Shown here piece by piece: positions 1-9,312 of a stretch of DNA of 32,346 nucleotides. The position numbers and the translations under genes were made by a program. Every line of letters starts with the position of its first letter. Positions within the stretch are counted from its first letter, which is position 1. The stretch comes from Polyangia bacterium (lineage in GTDB: Bacteria > Myxococcota_A > Polyangia > Polyangiales > Sandaracinaceae), in the NCBI GenBank assembly GCA_030426845.1, contig JAUHXR010000070.1, positions 1-32,346 on the forward strand, given 5' to 3'. Under the pieces are notes generated by a model. The model saw only the letters and a list, made by a program, of their open reading frames with translations. It was not told the DNA's origin and did no database searches.

Positions 1-151
1 CCGGGATCCGCTCGCGGTTGAAGCGCGCGAGCTTCTCGAGGAGGTGGTGATCCTGCAGCAGGACGGGGCCGCCCTGGCCGGCGGTCTGCGAGCGCTGGTT
101 GTCGACGACGGGGGCGCCGTTCTCGGTAGTGAGGGTGGGTCGTTGGCTCAT
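1..151 (-). CDS. Catalase, N-terminal part (gene cut by left edge)
   Basis: The first 50 residues of a monofunctional heme catalase, which breaks down hydrogen peroxide to water and oxygen. The visible N-terminus carries [14 protein letters not shown], a GGPVLLQD segment and [13 protein letters not shown], the standard opening of clade 3-type small-subunit catalases (known family pattern [14 protein letters not shown]...[22 protein letters not shown]). The catalytic His and heme Tyr lie outside the window. The start is the ATG at 151-149, preceded by a good AAGGAGA ribosome-binding site. The gene is divergent from an OxyR-type regulator, and the 89-bp region between them holds OxyR-like half-sites, so peroxide induction by that regulator is expected. 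Identity is secure; katA versus katB naming cannot be decided from this fragment. Confidence 0.93.
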   Translation of the reverse strand, partial: MSQRPTLTTENGAPVVDNQRSQTAGQGGPVLLQDHHLLEKLARFNRERIP

Positions 152-183
152 CGGGGGTCTCCTTCGCGGATGCGTTGAGGTGA

Positions 184-237
184 CTATGGGGAGCCAGCGC
201 CTATCGATCTAAGATATCGTTGCTATGGTTTTGATAG
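184..237. promoter_or_regulatory. Probable OxyR operator between catalase and oxyR
   Basis: CTAT at 201-204, CTAT at 223-226 and ATAG at 234-237 fall in an 11-bp register (CTAT-N7-ATAG at 223-237). This is the spacing of the known OxyR tetramer site ATAG-N7-CTAT-N7-ATAG-N7-CTAT. The half-site expected at 212-215 is degenerate (AGAT), and a further CTAT at 184-187 lies off register. The site abuts the oxyR start codon, which would suit autoregulation, and lies about 50-70 bp upstream of the catalase start, which would suit activation. Location between the two genes supports the call; binding itself is inferred. Confidence 0.6.
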
Positions 238-240
238 CCA

Positions 241-1155
241 ATGACGTTCAATGCATTCGACTTCACGCTGCGCCAGATGCAGTACGCGCTCGCGATCGAG
301 GAGACGGGCGGGTTTCGCCGCGCGGCCGAGGCCTGCGGGGTGAGCCAGCCCTCCCTGAGCGCCCAGGTCGCGCAGCTCGAGCTCGCGCTCGGCGTGCGAC
401 TCTTCGAACGATCCCGGCGCGCGGTCCTCGTGACGCCCGAGGGGGCGACCTTGCTCGCGCGCTTCCGCCGCGCGGTCACCGCGGCCAGCGACGTGGCGGC
501 CGCCGCGAGCGGGCTCCTCGATCCGCTCTCGGGCGTGCTCCGCGCGGGGGTCATCCCCACCATCGCGCCGTACCTGCTGCCGGGCGTCGGCGCCGCGCTG
601 CCGGACGCGCTCCGGGTGGAGTGGCGCGAGGGCAAGACGGAGGAGCTGGTGCGCGACCTCGAGGCGGGCGAGCTCGACGCGGCCCTGCTCGCGCTCGAGG
701 CCGACGTCGGGGCCGCGGCGGTCGAGCCGGTGGCGCGCGACCCCTTCGTCCTCGCGATGGCCCACCACCACCCGCTCGCGTCCTCGCGCCAGCGGATCGA
801 GCCTCACCGCCTGCTCGAGCTGCACGTCCTCCTGCTCGACGAGGGGCACTGTCTGCGCGAGCAGGCCCTCGAGGTCTGCGCGGCGGATCGCGACGAGACG
901 TTCCGCGCGACGAGCCTCGCGACCCTCGTCCCGATGGTCGCGCGGGGCGAGGGCGTGACGCTGCTGCCGACGATCGCGCTCGCGGTGGAGAACCGCGACG
1001 GCTGGTTCCACACGCGCAGCTTCAAGTCGCCGGCGCCGGGCCGGACGCTGGGCGTGATCTGGCGCCCCGACTCCCCGCGCGAGCCCGCCGCCCGAGCCCT
1101 CGCGGACGCGGCCCGGGCAGCGGCCCCGAAGCACCTGCGGATCGGCCGCGCGTAG
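241..1155 (+). CDS. oxyR: OxyR-type LysR-family peroxide sensor
   Basis: LysR-family transcription factor of 304 residues, the usual length. The N-terminal winged helix-turn-helix (about residues 10-68) contains the OxyR-like stretch GGFRRAAEACGVSQPSLSAQ. The effector domain carries GHCLREQALEVC, so Cys204 and Cys213 sit nine residues apart exactly like the redox pair Cys199/Cys208 of E. coli OxyR (LEDGHCLRDQAMGFC). The disulphide switch therefore looks intact. The gene is divergent from a catalase gene and starts just after OxyR-like half-sites, the classic arrangement. The ATG at 241 lacks a clear Shine-Dalgarno sequence, but no better in-frame start exists before the conserved domain. It should activate the catalase gene on peroxide exposure. 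Confidence 0.93.
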   Translation: MTFNAFDFTLRQMQYALAIEETGGFRRAAEACGVSQPSLSAQVAQLELALGVRLFERSRRAVLVTPEGATLLARFRRAVTAASDVAAAASGLLDPLSGVLRAGVIPTIAPYLLPGVGAALPDALRVEWREGKTEELVRDLEAGELDAALLALEADVGAAAVEPVARDPFVLAMAHHHPLASSRQRIEPHRLLELHVLLLDEGHCLREQALEVCAADRDETFRATSLATLVPMVARGEGVTLLPTIALAVENRDGWFHTRSFKSPAPGRTLGVIWRPDSPREPAARALADAARAAAPKHLRIGRA

Positions 1156-1318
1156 CAGCCCGTTGAAGCACCTCTCCGCGCGCCTCACGGCCGGGAGCCC
1201 GCGCCTGGGCGGCGCATCGCTCCTCGAGAATCCTCCGGGATTCCCTCGTCCCGCTGCGCCACTCAGGCGCGCCCTCGCAACCGCGATCCATCACGGTCGA
1301 TTCTCCAACGGGCCGCTA
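1153..1318. repeat. Short element bounded by 13-bp inverted repeats between convergent genes
   Basis: TAGCAGCCCGTTG at 1153-1165 and CAACGGGCCGCTA at 1306-1318 are inverted copies matching at 12 of 13 positions. They enclose about 140 bp that includes a smaller GAATCC/GGATTC-type hairpin near 1228-1243. The left copy begins at the oxyR stop codon and the right copy ends 2 bp before the aqpZ stop codon, so the element fills the whole convergent gap. It could be a MITE-like repeat with terminal inverted repeats, or a long-range bidirectional terminator. No open frame inside it looks real, and no transposase is nearby. Confidence 0.4.
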
Positions 1319-1320
1319 GC

Positions 1321-2055
1321 CTACTTCTTCGATCCCGCGCGTTCTCCGCCCTCGAACAGGGATCGGTAGGCGAACCCCGCGAGGACCGCCCCGACGATCG
1401 GCGCGACCCAGAACAGCCAGAGCTGAGCGAGCGCCCAGCCGCCGACGAAGAGCGCCGGGCCGGTGCTGCGGGCCGGGTTCACCGAGAGGTTGGTCACCGG
1501 GATGCCGATGAGATGGATGAGCGTGAGCCCTAGGCCGATCGCGATCGGCGCGAAGCCCTTGGGCGCACGCGCGTCGGTCGCGCCCATGATGATGGTGAGG
1601 AACGCGAACGTGAGCACGACCTCGGCCACGAGCGCGGCGACCATCGAGTAGTGACCGGGGGAGTGCTCGGCGTACCCGTTCGAGGCGAAGCCGTTCGCCA
1701 CGTCGAACTCCGCGGAGACGCCGCTCCCGATCGAGCCGCTCGCGATGACGTAGAGCACGCCAGCGCCCGCGATCGCGCCCACCACCTGAGCGGCGATGTA
1801 CGGTCCGGCTTCCTTCGCGGGGTGACGGCCGCCGGCCACCAGGCCGAGGGTCACCGCGGGGTTGAGATGGCACCCCGAGATGTGACCGATCGCGTAGGCC
1901 ATCGTGAGCACGGTGAGGCCGAACGCGAACGACACCCCCACCAGGCCGATCCCGACGTCGGGGAAGCCGGCCGCGAGGACCGCGCTCCCGCACCCGCCGA
2001 AGACGAGCCAGAAGGTGCCGATCACCTCGGCGGTGAGCTTCTTCGAGAGAGGCAC
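1321..2055 (-). CDS. aqpZ: Aquaporin Z water channel
   Basis: Inner-membrane major intrinsic protein of 244 residues (E. coli AqpZ has 231), closely matching AqpZ along its length. It has the opening [20 protein letters not shown], the two NPA boxes HLNPAVT (Asn65) and SVNPARS (Asn193), and the selectivity-filter Arg196 after the second NPA. His181 in [12 protein letters not shown] also fits the AqpZ selectivity filter and favours water over glycerol. I chose the GTG at 2055-2053, eight codons before the conserved AEVIGTFW, because GGAGG lies 6 nt upstream. An upstream ATG at 2106 would add 17 residues with no family counterpart. It is convergent with oxyR and lies downstream of glgP on the same strand, about 200 bp apart, so it is probably transcribed separately. 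Confidence 0.95.
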   Translation of the reverse strand: MPLSKKLTAEVIGTFWLVFGGCGSAVLAAGFPDVGIGLVGVSFAFGLTVLTMAYAIGHISGCHLNPAVTLGLVAGGRHPAKEAGPYIAAQVVGAIAGAGVLYVIASGSIGSGVSAEFDVANGFASNGYAEHSPGHYSMVAALVAEVVLTFAFLTIIMGATDARAPKGFAPIAIGLGLTLIHLIGIPVTNLSVNPARSTGPALFVGGWALAQLWLFWVAPIVGAVLAGFAYRSLFEGGERAGSKK

Positions 2056-2202
2056 GTCAGGCCTCCACTCGGCAGCGAGAAGCGGTGGCGGTCCGAGCGG
2101 CGACAATGCGGTTCATGCGAGCCTCCTTGGCTCGCACCTCTGCAAGGGCCTCGCCGAGCGGCGGACAGCCCGCTTGCACGACTCGCGACGCGATCGCGTG
2201 GG

Positions 2203-2232
2203 GGGCGCGGCCTACAAGCGTGGGCCGCGCCC
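2203..2232. terminator. Strong hairpin downstream of glgP
   Basis: GGGCGCGGCC at 2203-2212 pairs perfectly with GGCCGCGCCC at 2223-2232 around a 10-nt loop, about 20 bp beyond the glgP stop codon on the minus strand. There is no T-run after it, so a classical Rho-independent terminator is not supported. A second, smaller stem (GCGAGCC/GGCTCGC, 2117-2135) lies further on, in the aqpZ leader. The rest of 2056-2253 shows no gene. Confidence 0.35.
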
Positions 2233-2253
2233 TACATGGCGCTCCGAGCGCCC

Positions 2254-4719
<2,466 letters not shown>

Positions 4720-4772
4720 GGGGCGAGCATCCCCGAAGGTCCGCCGTCACGCAAACCTGAGTTAACGATCCC

Positions 4773-4808
4773 AGCTGCGACCGTGGGTCGTGCGCGTGGC
4801 ACGCAGCT
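4773..4808. repeat. Nested inverted repeat in the glgP/lipoprotein divergent gap
   Basis: AGCTGCG (4773-4779) and CGCAGCT (4802-4808) are perfect inverted copies. They enclose two smaller complementary pairs, ACC-gtg-GGT and TGC-gcgtg-GCA, so the strand could fold as a compact three-way junction. It overlaps a sigma-54-like TGGCAC at 4797. It may be an operator or mere chance in GC-rich DNA. Confidence 0.25.
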
Positions 4809-4872
4809 TGAGTCACCGGCTCTGGAGCCCGGCGGATGTGCCAGGGCGTGCCTTCCCTCAGCCGGAGACCCC

Positions 4873-5850
4873 ATGCGCTTGCTCTCGTTCGCCCTCGTCT
4901 GGCCCGCCCTCCTGGCCGTCGGTTGCTACGGCGAGCACGGCCGCGGCCGCGTCGACGCAGGCCCTGGCGACGCGGGGATACGCACCAGTTGCAACTGCTG
5001 CGGGCGCCTAGTCCCGGTCACGCGTGGCGAGTCCTGCGAGCTCGTGTGCTGGCCCTTATGCGTGCCGGACGCAGGGACTCCCCCGCCGCCCGGCTGCGAG
5101 GAGAGCGCCACGCCCCGGCTCCTCGATCAGCTCTGCGCCGACGCGGTGTATGCGGGGACCCCGACCACCATCCCGGTCGCGTTCGGCGGCGAGGGAGAGT
5201 GCTACTGCGGCGAGCAGGTCGGCTGCCGGGCCGAGCGTGGGGCCGAGCCCTTCGTCCTCGAGCTGACCACCGAGCTCTGCGCCGGCGAGCTGCTGTGCGA
5301 CGGATGCTTCCCGTTCGTCGATGGCGGCTGCACGCTGCCCGCCCTCGAGGAGGGACTCTGGGAGGTGCGCAACAACGGCGAGCGGCTCTTCACCCTCGGC
5401 GTCTCGCCGCGCGGTGGGCCGCGCCCGGAGTGGGGGCTGAGCTGCGAGTCGCGCGGCGCGTCCAACATCCACGCCTGCGACCACACCTGGCCGCCCCGCC
5501 CGGTCCCCGCGGAGACCCGGATCTGCCACCCCACCGCGGCGAGCGCGGGCGAGCGCGTGACCCTGCGCGTCACCGAGGGCTGCGCGAGCTGCGGCACCTT
5601 CGCCGGCCCGTGCGACGTGGAGGTGTTCGACGACATCATCCGCGTCACACCGACGCTGCTCGAGGCGACCTGCACCGTCGACTGCCCCGGCGGCGGCTGC
5701 CAACCGCAGCCGCACACCTGCGTCACCCCTCCCCTGCCGGCCGGCCTCTGGCGGGTCGACGTCGTCGGCTCCGGGATCCGTTCGAGCCTCGAGGTGGTCG
5801 ACGCGGGCCAACCGGTCACGCCCGGGGAGCTCTGCACCTTCGGCGGCTGA
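4873..5850 (+). CDS. Cysteine-rich lipoprotein with two internal repeat modules
   Basis: Predicted secreted lipoprotein of 325 residues. A hydrophobic signal peptide ends in LLAVGC with the lipidated Cys18, and is followed by a low-complexity RVDAGPGDAG linker typical of myxobacterial surface lipoproteins. The mature part is very rich in cysteine (CNCCG, CYCGEQVGC, CDGC, CASCG), suggesting many disulphides. Two halves (about residues 85-175 and 200-310) look like repeats of one beta-rich module: each has clustered cysteines, then a C-x-LP/PPLP stretch, then GLW-x-V (Trp163 and Trp293) and a closing strand (LFTLGV, SSLEVV). I do not recognise a named family. The start ATG has GGAGA upstream. 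It may share a promoter style with the next gene (TGGCACGC element at 4797). Function unknown. Confidence 0.8.
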   Translation: MRLLSFALVWPALLAVGCYGEHGRGRVDAGPGDAGIRTSCNCCGRLVPVTRGESCELVCWPLCVPDAGTPPPPGCEESATPRLLDQLCADAVYAGTPTTIPVAFGGEGECYCGEQVGCRAERGAEPFVLELTTELCAGELLCDGCFPFVDGGCTLPALEEGLWEVRNNGERLFTLGVSPRGGPRPEWGLSCESRGASNIHACDHTWPPRPVPAETRICHPTAASAGERVTLRVTEGCASCGTFAGPCDVEVFDDIIRVTPTLLEATCTVDCPGGGCQPQPHTCVTPPLPAGLWRVDVVGSGIRSSLEVVDAGQPVTPGELCTFGG

Positions 5851-5859
5851 CGCGCGCTC

Positions 5860-5884
5860 TGTCCCAGGGACGTCCCCTGGGACA
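5860..5884. terminator. Perfect 10-bp hairpin after the first lipoprotein gene
   Basis: TGTCCCAGGG (5860-5869), loop ACGTC, then CCCTGGGACA (5875-5884), starting 10 bp after the stop codon at 5850. The stem is perfect, but no T-run follows, so it may be a non-canonical terminator or a dispersed intergenic palindrome. Confidence 0.4.
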
Positions 5885-5922
5885 CCGCCGTCGTGTGCGG
5901 GACGCGCCGCCCGAGGCCCAGG

Positions 5923-5938
5923 TGGCACGCGAGCTGCT
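5923..5938 (+). promoter_or_regulatory. Candidate sigma-54 (-24/-12) promoter
   Basis: TGGCAC at 5923-5928, five bases, then CTGCT at 5934-5938. The -24 GG and -12 GC are separated by exactly 10 bp, as in the consensus TGGCAC-N5-TTGC, with one mismatch (C for the first T). It would start transcription near 5948, only a few bases before the ATG at 5951, giving a nearly leaderless mRNA. That tight geometry is the main reason for doubt. A weaker relative (TGGCAC-N5-TTGA, 4797-4811) precedes the lipoprotein gene at 4873. Confidence 0.35.
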
Positions 5939-5950
5939 TTCAGCCCGCGC

Positions 5951-6700
5951 ATGCGACGCCACCTCCTGTGCCTCCTCCTCGGATCCCTCGCCGCCGGCTG
6001 CCTCGGGCGCCCCCCGGCCGAGGGCGACCTCTGCGACGACACCTGCCGCTGGGCCGGAGACGGCGAGTGCGACGACGGCGGCGAAGGCTCGCTCTATTCG
6101 GTCTGCGCGCTCGGCACCGACTGCGGCGACTGCGGCCCTCGCGAGGCGCCGACGCCGCCCTCCAACCCGGGCGAGCCGGGTCCGGGCGTCCCGCCGGGCG
6201 AGCCGGGCGAGCCGGTCGACCACGGGATCCCCGCCGACTTCCCGCCCCTGAGCGCGCAGTACCGCGCCCACGGCACCTGGCGCCACGACGGCTCGGGGTT
6301 CGAGGACATCCCCAACCAGAGCTTCGCCGCGATCGACGAGATCCCGGTGCGCGAGGGCGTCGCGACCTACGGCGCGCTCTACGACTCCTCGGCCGGCGTC
6401 TACCGCGTCGAGCTCGACGACGGGCCGGGCGGGGTCACCATCCGCCTCGAGCTGCGCAGCCTCGACGTCGGGACCTACGCGCTCGGCGGCTTCGACGGGA
6501 CCATCGAGCGCGAGGAGCGACGCAACGGGACGTACACCTACGCGACGGACGTCGAGGGTGGCTACGGCACGGTCGAGATCGTCGGCCAGTCGGACACGGC
6601 GCTCTGGGGCCGCTTCTCCGGCCGCCACTGCTACCGCCCGACCCCCGGCGTGAACTGCTCCAGCGTGTACGACGGCCGCTTCAGCGCGACGCGGCCGTGA
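5951..6700 (+). CDS. Lipoprotein with CDDGG cysteine motif and proline-rich linker
   Basis: Predicted lipoprotein of 249 residues: signal peptide ending in SLAAGC (lipidated Cys17). A short cysteine module (about residues 28-63) follows with the pattern C-x3-C, WAGDGECDDGG, CALGTDCGDCG, seen in many secreted myxobacterial proteins and resembling small metal- or calcium-binding, disulphide-stabilised repeats. A proline/glycine linker (about 65-95, PGEPGPG-type repeats) leads to a C-terminal domain of about 150 residues, predicted mostly beta, ending in a cysteine pair (HCYRPTPGVNC). The C-terminal domain is not recognised. There is no Shine-Dalgarno before the ATG, which would fit initiation on a very short leader. 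It is convergent with the dipeptidase gene, leaving only 6 bp. Confidence 0.78.
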   Translation: MRRHLLCLLLGSLAAGCLGRPPAEGDLCDDTCRWAGDGECDDGGEGSLYSVCALGTDCGDCGPREAPTPPSNPGEPGPGVPPGEPGEPVDHGIPADFPPLSAQYRAHGTWRHDGSGFEDIPNQSFAAIDEIPVREGVATYGALYDSSAGVYRVELDDGPGGVTIRLELRSLDVGTYALGGFDGTIEREERRNGTYTYATDVEGGYGTVEIVGQSDTALWGRFSGRHCYRPTPGVNCSSVYDGRFSATRP

Positions 6701-6706
6701 CCGATC

Positions 6707-8095
6707 TCAGCCGCGCAGCTCCTCGAGCGCGCCGAGCTCGGCGTAGAGGTGGACGTTCGCGACGATCGCCTTCTTGAAGACGCCGAGGTGCATCGACTCG
6801 TTCGGTCCGTGCGCGCCCGTCTCGGGGTCCATCACGCCGTTGAGGATGAGCGGGAGCTCGGCGAACCGGCGTCCGAACATCGCGACGAAGGGGATCGAGC
6901 CCCCGACCCCGATCTGCACGAGGCCGCGGCCCCAGGCCTTCTCGTAGGCGCGGTCGGCCGCCGCGAACGCGGGGCCCTTGGGCTCGTAGAGCCACGACTC
7001 GCCGCCGCCGTGGCGCGTCAAGCTCACCTTCACACCTCCAGGCGGATCGGCGAGGAGGACGGAGGCGATGGCCGCGTAGAGCTCCTCGCCGGTCTGGCCG
7101 GGCGCCACGCGGCACGAGAGCTTGGCCGAGGCGCGGCGGCGCACCGCGTTCTTCTCGCGGCCCGGCGCGGGCAAGGTCGTCGAGAGCACGGTCACCGCGG
7201 GCTGGCGCCACACCCACTCGGCCGGCGTGCGGCCGCGCATCGGCAGCGGCGCGACGTCGTCGAGGAGGCGCGCGCCCCGCCGGATCACGTCCTCGTCGAG
7301 CGGCACGTCGCGGCTCGCCTCGGCCCAGGCCGCGGGCACCTCGACCCGGCCGACCTTCATCCGGCCGTCCTCGTCGACGAGGCGGGTGATGAGCTGCATC
7401 AGCGCGATGCACGGGTCGGGGATCACGTTGCCCCAGAGCCCCGAGTGGACGTCGGCGCGGAGCGACTCGCACGTGAGCTCGACCTCGAGCAGGCCGCGCA
7501 GCGACACCGTGAGGCCTGGCACGTCGGGCGAGGGGTTCTCGCAGTCGGTCAGCACCATGACGTCCGACTCGAAGGCGTCGGGGTAGGTGTCCATGAAGCG
7601 CTCGAGCACCGGCGAGCCGATCTCCTCCTCGCCCTCGATGAGGAGCTTGATGTTGAGCGGCAGCTCGCCCGCCTCCGCGAGCCACGCCTCGATCGCGGCG
7701 AGGTGCGAGACCCAACCGCCCATGTCGTCAGCGGATCCGCGCCCGTAGAGGCGCTCGCCGCGCGTGACCGCCTCGTGGGGGTCGCTGTCCCACTCCTCGC
7801 CGGCCACCGGCTGCAGATCGAGGTGCCCGTAGATCAAGAGCGTCGGCTTGTCGGGGCCCGCGGTCATGCGCTCGGCCGCGACGCAGGGGTGGGCGCCGTC
7901 GAGCTCGAGGAGCCGCGCGCGCTGCATCCCGAGCGCCTCGAGGTCGCCGCGGATCCGCTCGGCGAGCCGCCGCACGTCGGGGGCGTGGGCGTCGTCGCAG
8001 GAGATGGCCGGGATGCGCAGGTAGTCGATGAGCCGCGCGAGGGTCTGGTCGTAGGCGGCCTCTGCGCGCTGCGCGACGAGCTCTGCCTGAGTCAT
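6707..8095 (-). CDS. M20-family metallodipeptidase
   Basis: Di-zinc M20 peptidase of 462 residues, normal for cytosolic non-specific dipeptidases of the CNDP/DapE-like group. Metal-site motifs are in order: IYGHLDLQPV (His91, Asp93), GRGSADDMGG (bridging Asp123), IEGEEEIGS (catalytic and ligand Glu near 157-158), LTDCENP (Asp184) and, near the end, NGVMDPETGAHGPNES with the last His ligand. The lid/dimerisation domain lies in the middle. It probably hydrolyses dipeptides or related N-acyl amino acids. No signal peptide is visible. The start ATG at 8095-8093 overlaps the stop codon of the upstream gene by 4 bp (ATGA), so the two are translationally coupled. The frame stays open upstream, but that stretch is the shadow of the preceding gene. 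Confidence 0.93.
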   Translation of the reverse strand: MTQAELVAQRAEAAYDQTLARLIDYLRIPAISCDDAHAPDVRRLAERIRGDLEALGMQRARLLELDGAHPCVAAERMTAGPDKPTLLIYGHLDLQPVAGEEWDSDPHEAVTRGERLYGRGSADDMGGWVSHLAAIEAWLAEAGELPLNIKLLIEGEEEIGSPVLERFMDTYPDAFESDVMVLTDCENPSPDVPGLTVSLRGLLEVELTCESLRADVHSGLWGNVIPDPCIALMQLITRLVDEDGRMKVGRVEVPAAWAEASRDVPLDEDVIRRGARLLDDVAPLPMRGRTPAEWVWRQPAVTVLSTTLPAPGREKNAVRRRASAKLSCRVAPGQTGEELYAAIASVLLADPPGGVKVSLTRHGGGESWLYEPKGPAFAAADRAYEKAWGRGLVQIGVGGSIPFVAMFGRRFAELPLILNGVMDPETGAHGPNESMHLGVFKKAIVANVHLYAELGALEELRG

Positions 8096-8730
8096 GTGTC
8101 GTCTCCCTTGGCGCCGGGATCCCTCCGGCACAGCGTGAACCAGTAGTCGAGCAGCTCGTCCACGTCGACCTCGCGCGACGCGCGGCCGATCGAGACGTGG
8201 GACGAGACCCGCCGCATGAAGTCGCGGGTCCGGTGATAGACCAGGCGCTGGAGGCCGGCCGAGCTCTCGCGGATCGGCGGCCAGCCGTCGGGGACCGCGG
8301 CGTCCGGCACGACGAAATAGTCGATGACGACCCCGCCGCGCGGCTCCCAGGCCGGGTTCCCCGCGGTCGCGCGGGCGACGAAGTAGCCGGGGTGGATGAA
8401 CCACGCGTTGCTCGCGTTGTAGCCGAACAGGCGCTCGCGCTCGCCGGCGGGGCGGGCGAAGCGCTTCTCGAAGCGCTGGAAGTAGCCGAGCGTCGCGATC
8501 GTGTTGCGGCCCGCGTGGTGCACCGGGGTGAGATCGCCGACCGCGTCGGGGACGAAGTGAGCGAGCTCGATTCGCGGCGCGTCGGCCGCTCGCTCGAAGA
8601 GGCTCGCCTGATCTCTCCGCCCCAGCGCGTCCACCTCGGCGGCGCGCGCCGCCGCGGGCTGCGCGTCGAGGTAGTCGGCGATCGCGGCGATCGGAGCGCC
8701 CGAGCGGATCATCGAGACGAGCTCGCCCAT
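8092..8730 (-). CDS. Conserved-looking protein of unknown function, coupled to dipeptidase
   Basis: Soluble protein of 212 residues from the ATG at 8730-8728 (MGELVSMIRSG); a start at 8763 would add 11 basic residues. I do not recognise the family. It has an alpha-helical N-terminal third (about 1-55), then a mixed region with several aromatic/His motifs (LAHFVP, VHHAGRN, NASNAWFIHPGYFVA, VIDYFVVP), and a helical C-terminus ending LLDYWFTLCRRDPG. No signal peptide or membrane segment is seen. Its stop codon overlaps the dipeptidase start (ATGA), which argues for a shared mRNA and related roles. Codon use matches the neighbours, so it is a real gene rather than a shadow. Confidence 0.75.
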   Translation of the reverse strand: MGELVSMIRSGAPIAAIADYLDAQPAAARAAEVDALGRRDQASLFERAADAPRIELAHFVPDAVGDLTPVHHAGRNTIATLGYFQRFEKRFARPAGERERLFGYNASNAWFIHPGYFVARATAGNPAWEPRGGVVIDYFVVPDAAVPDGWPPIRESSAGLQRLVYHRTRDFMRRVSSHVSIGRASREVDVDELLDYWFTLCRRDPGAKGDDT

Positions 8731-8819
8731 CCGCCGCTTTCTTGACCGAGGATCGGCCCGCACGCTACCCGGGAAGAACGGAGCCGCGGTGGGCGAGCCG
8801 CGATCCGAGGGAGGACGAC

Positions 8820-9278
8820 ATGCCTCGAGCCCAGCAGCTCGCGGCGTGCGGGGTGACCTGCGCGCTGCTCATCCTGGCGGCCCACGCGGACGCGCAGCCC
8901 CACGGGCCGGTGCGCGTCGCGCTCGGCGAGCTCAGCGGGGCGCGGGCCCCGGAGCTCGGCGAGGCGCTGCGCGACACCCTGCGGCGGACGCGCGACGTGC
9001 GGCTCACCGACCGCCCGCGGGCGCAGCTCGTCTTGCGGGGATCGGTCCAGCGGATCGAGCGCCGCGTGGTCGACGGGCAGGTCCAGATCGACTGCGAGGT
9101 CTCGGTGATCGTGGCCGACGCGCGCGGCGGCGCGATCCGGGCGATGCTCCGCGGCCGCGCCGGAGCCCGCGGCGGCACCGACGAGGCCGCGCTCTCGGGG
9201 AACGCGCTCCGGGCCGCGGTGCGGGGCGCGCTGCGGCCGCTCCGCGCGAGCGGCCACGCGCTCGCCCGCGGCTACTGA
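8820..9278 (+). CDS. Small secreted periplasmic protein, unknown
   Basis: Protein of 152 residues with a clear signal peptide (hydrophobic core CGVTCALLILAA, cleavage after HADA before Gln). The mature part begins VRVALGELSGARAPELGEALRDTL, followed by LVLRGSVQRIERR, CEVSVIVADARGGAIRAML and a helical end. This alternation resembles the small CsgG/LpoB-like alpha/beta fold often found in periplasmic or outer-membrane-associated proteins, but the match is by style only. The start is the ATG at 8820 with a strong GGGAGG just upstream. It lies divergent from the unknown/dipeptidase pair and 34 bp before the CapA-like gene, probably in one transcript with it. Confidence 0.72.
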   Translation: MPRAQQLAACGVTCALLILAAHADAQPHGPVRVALGELSGARAPELGEALRDTLRRTRDVRLTDRPRAQLVLRGSVQRIERRVVDGQVQIDCEVSVIVADARGGAIRAMLRGRAGARGGTDEAALSGNALRAAVRGALRPLRASGHALARGY

Positions 9279-9312
9279 CCGGCGACCGGGCGGCTCTGGC
9301 ATCATCGGCGGG

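Noticed and set aside
4773-4808. Three-way-junction fold as a possible riboswitch or small RNA
   Set aside because: Too small and without conserved aptamer features; kept only as a low-confidence inverted repeat.
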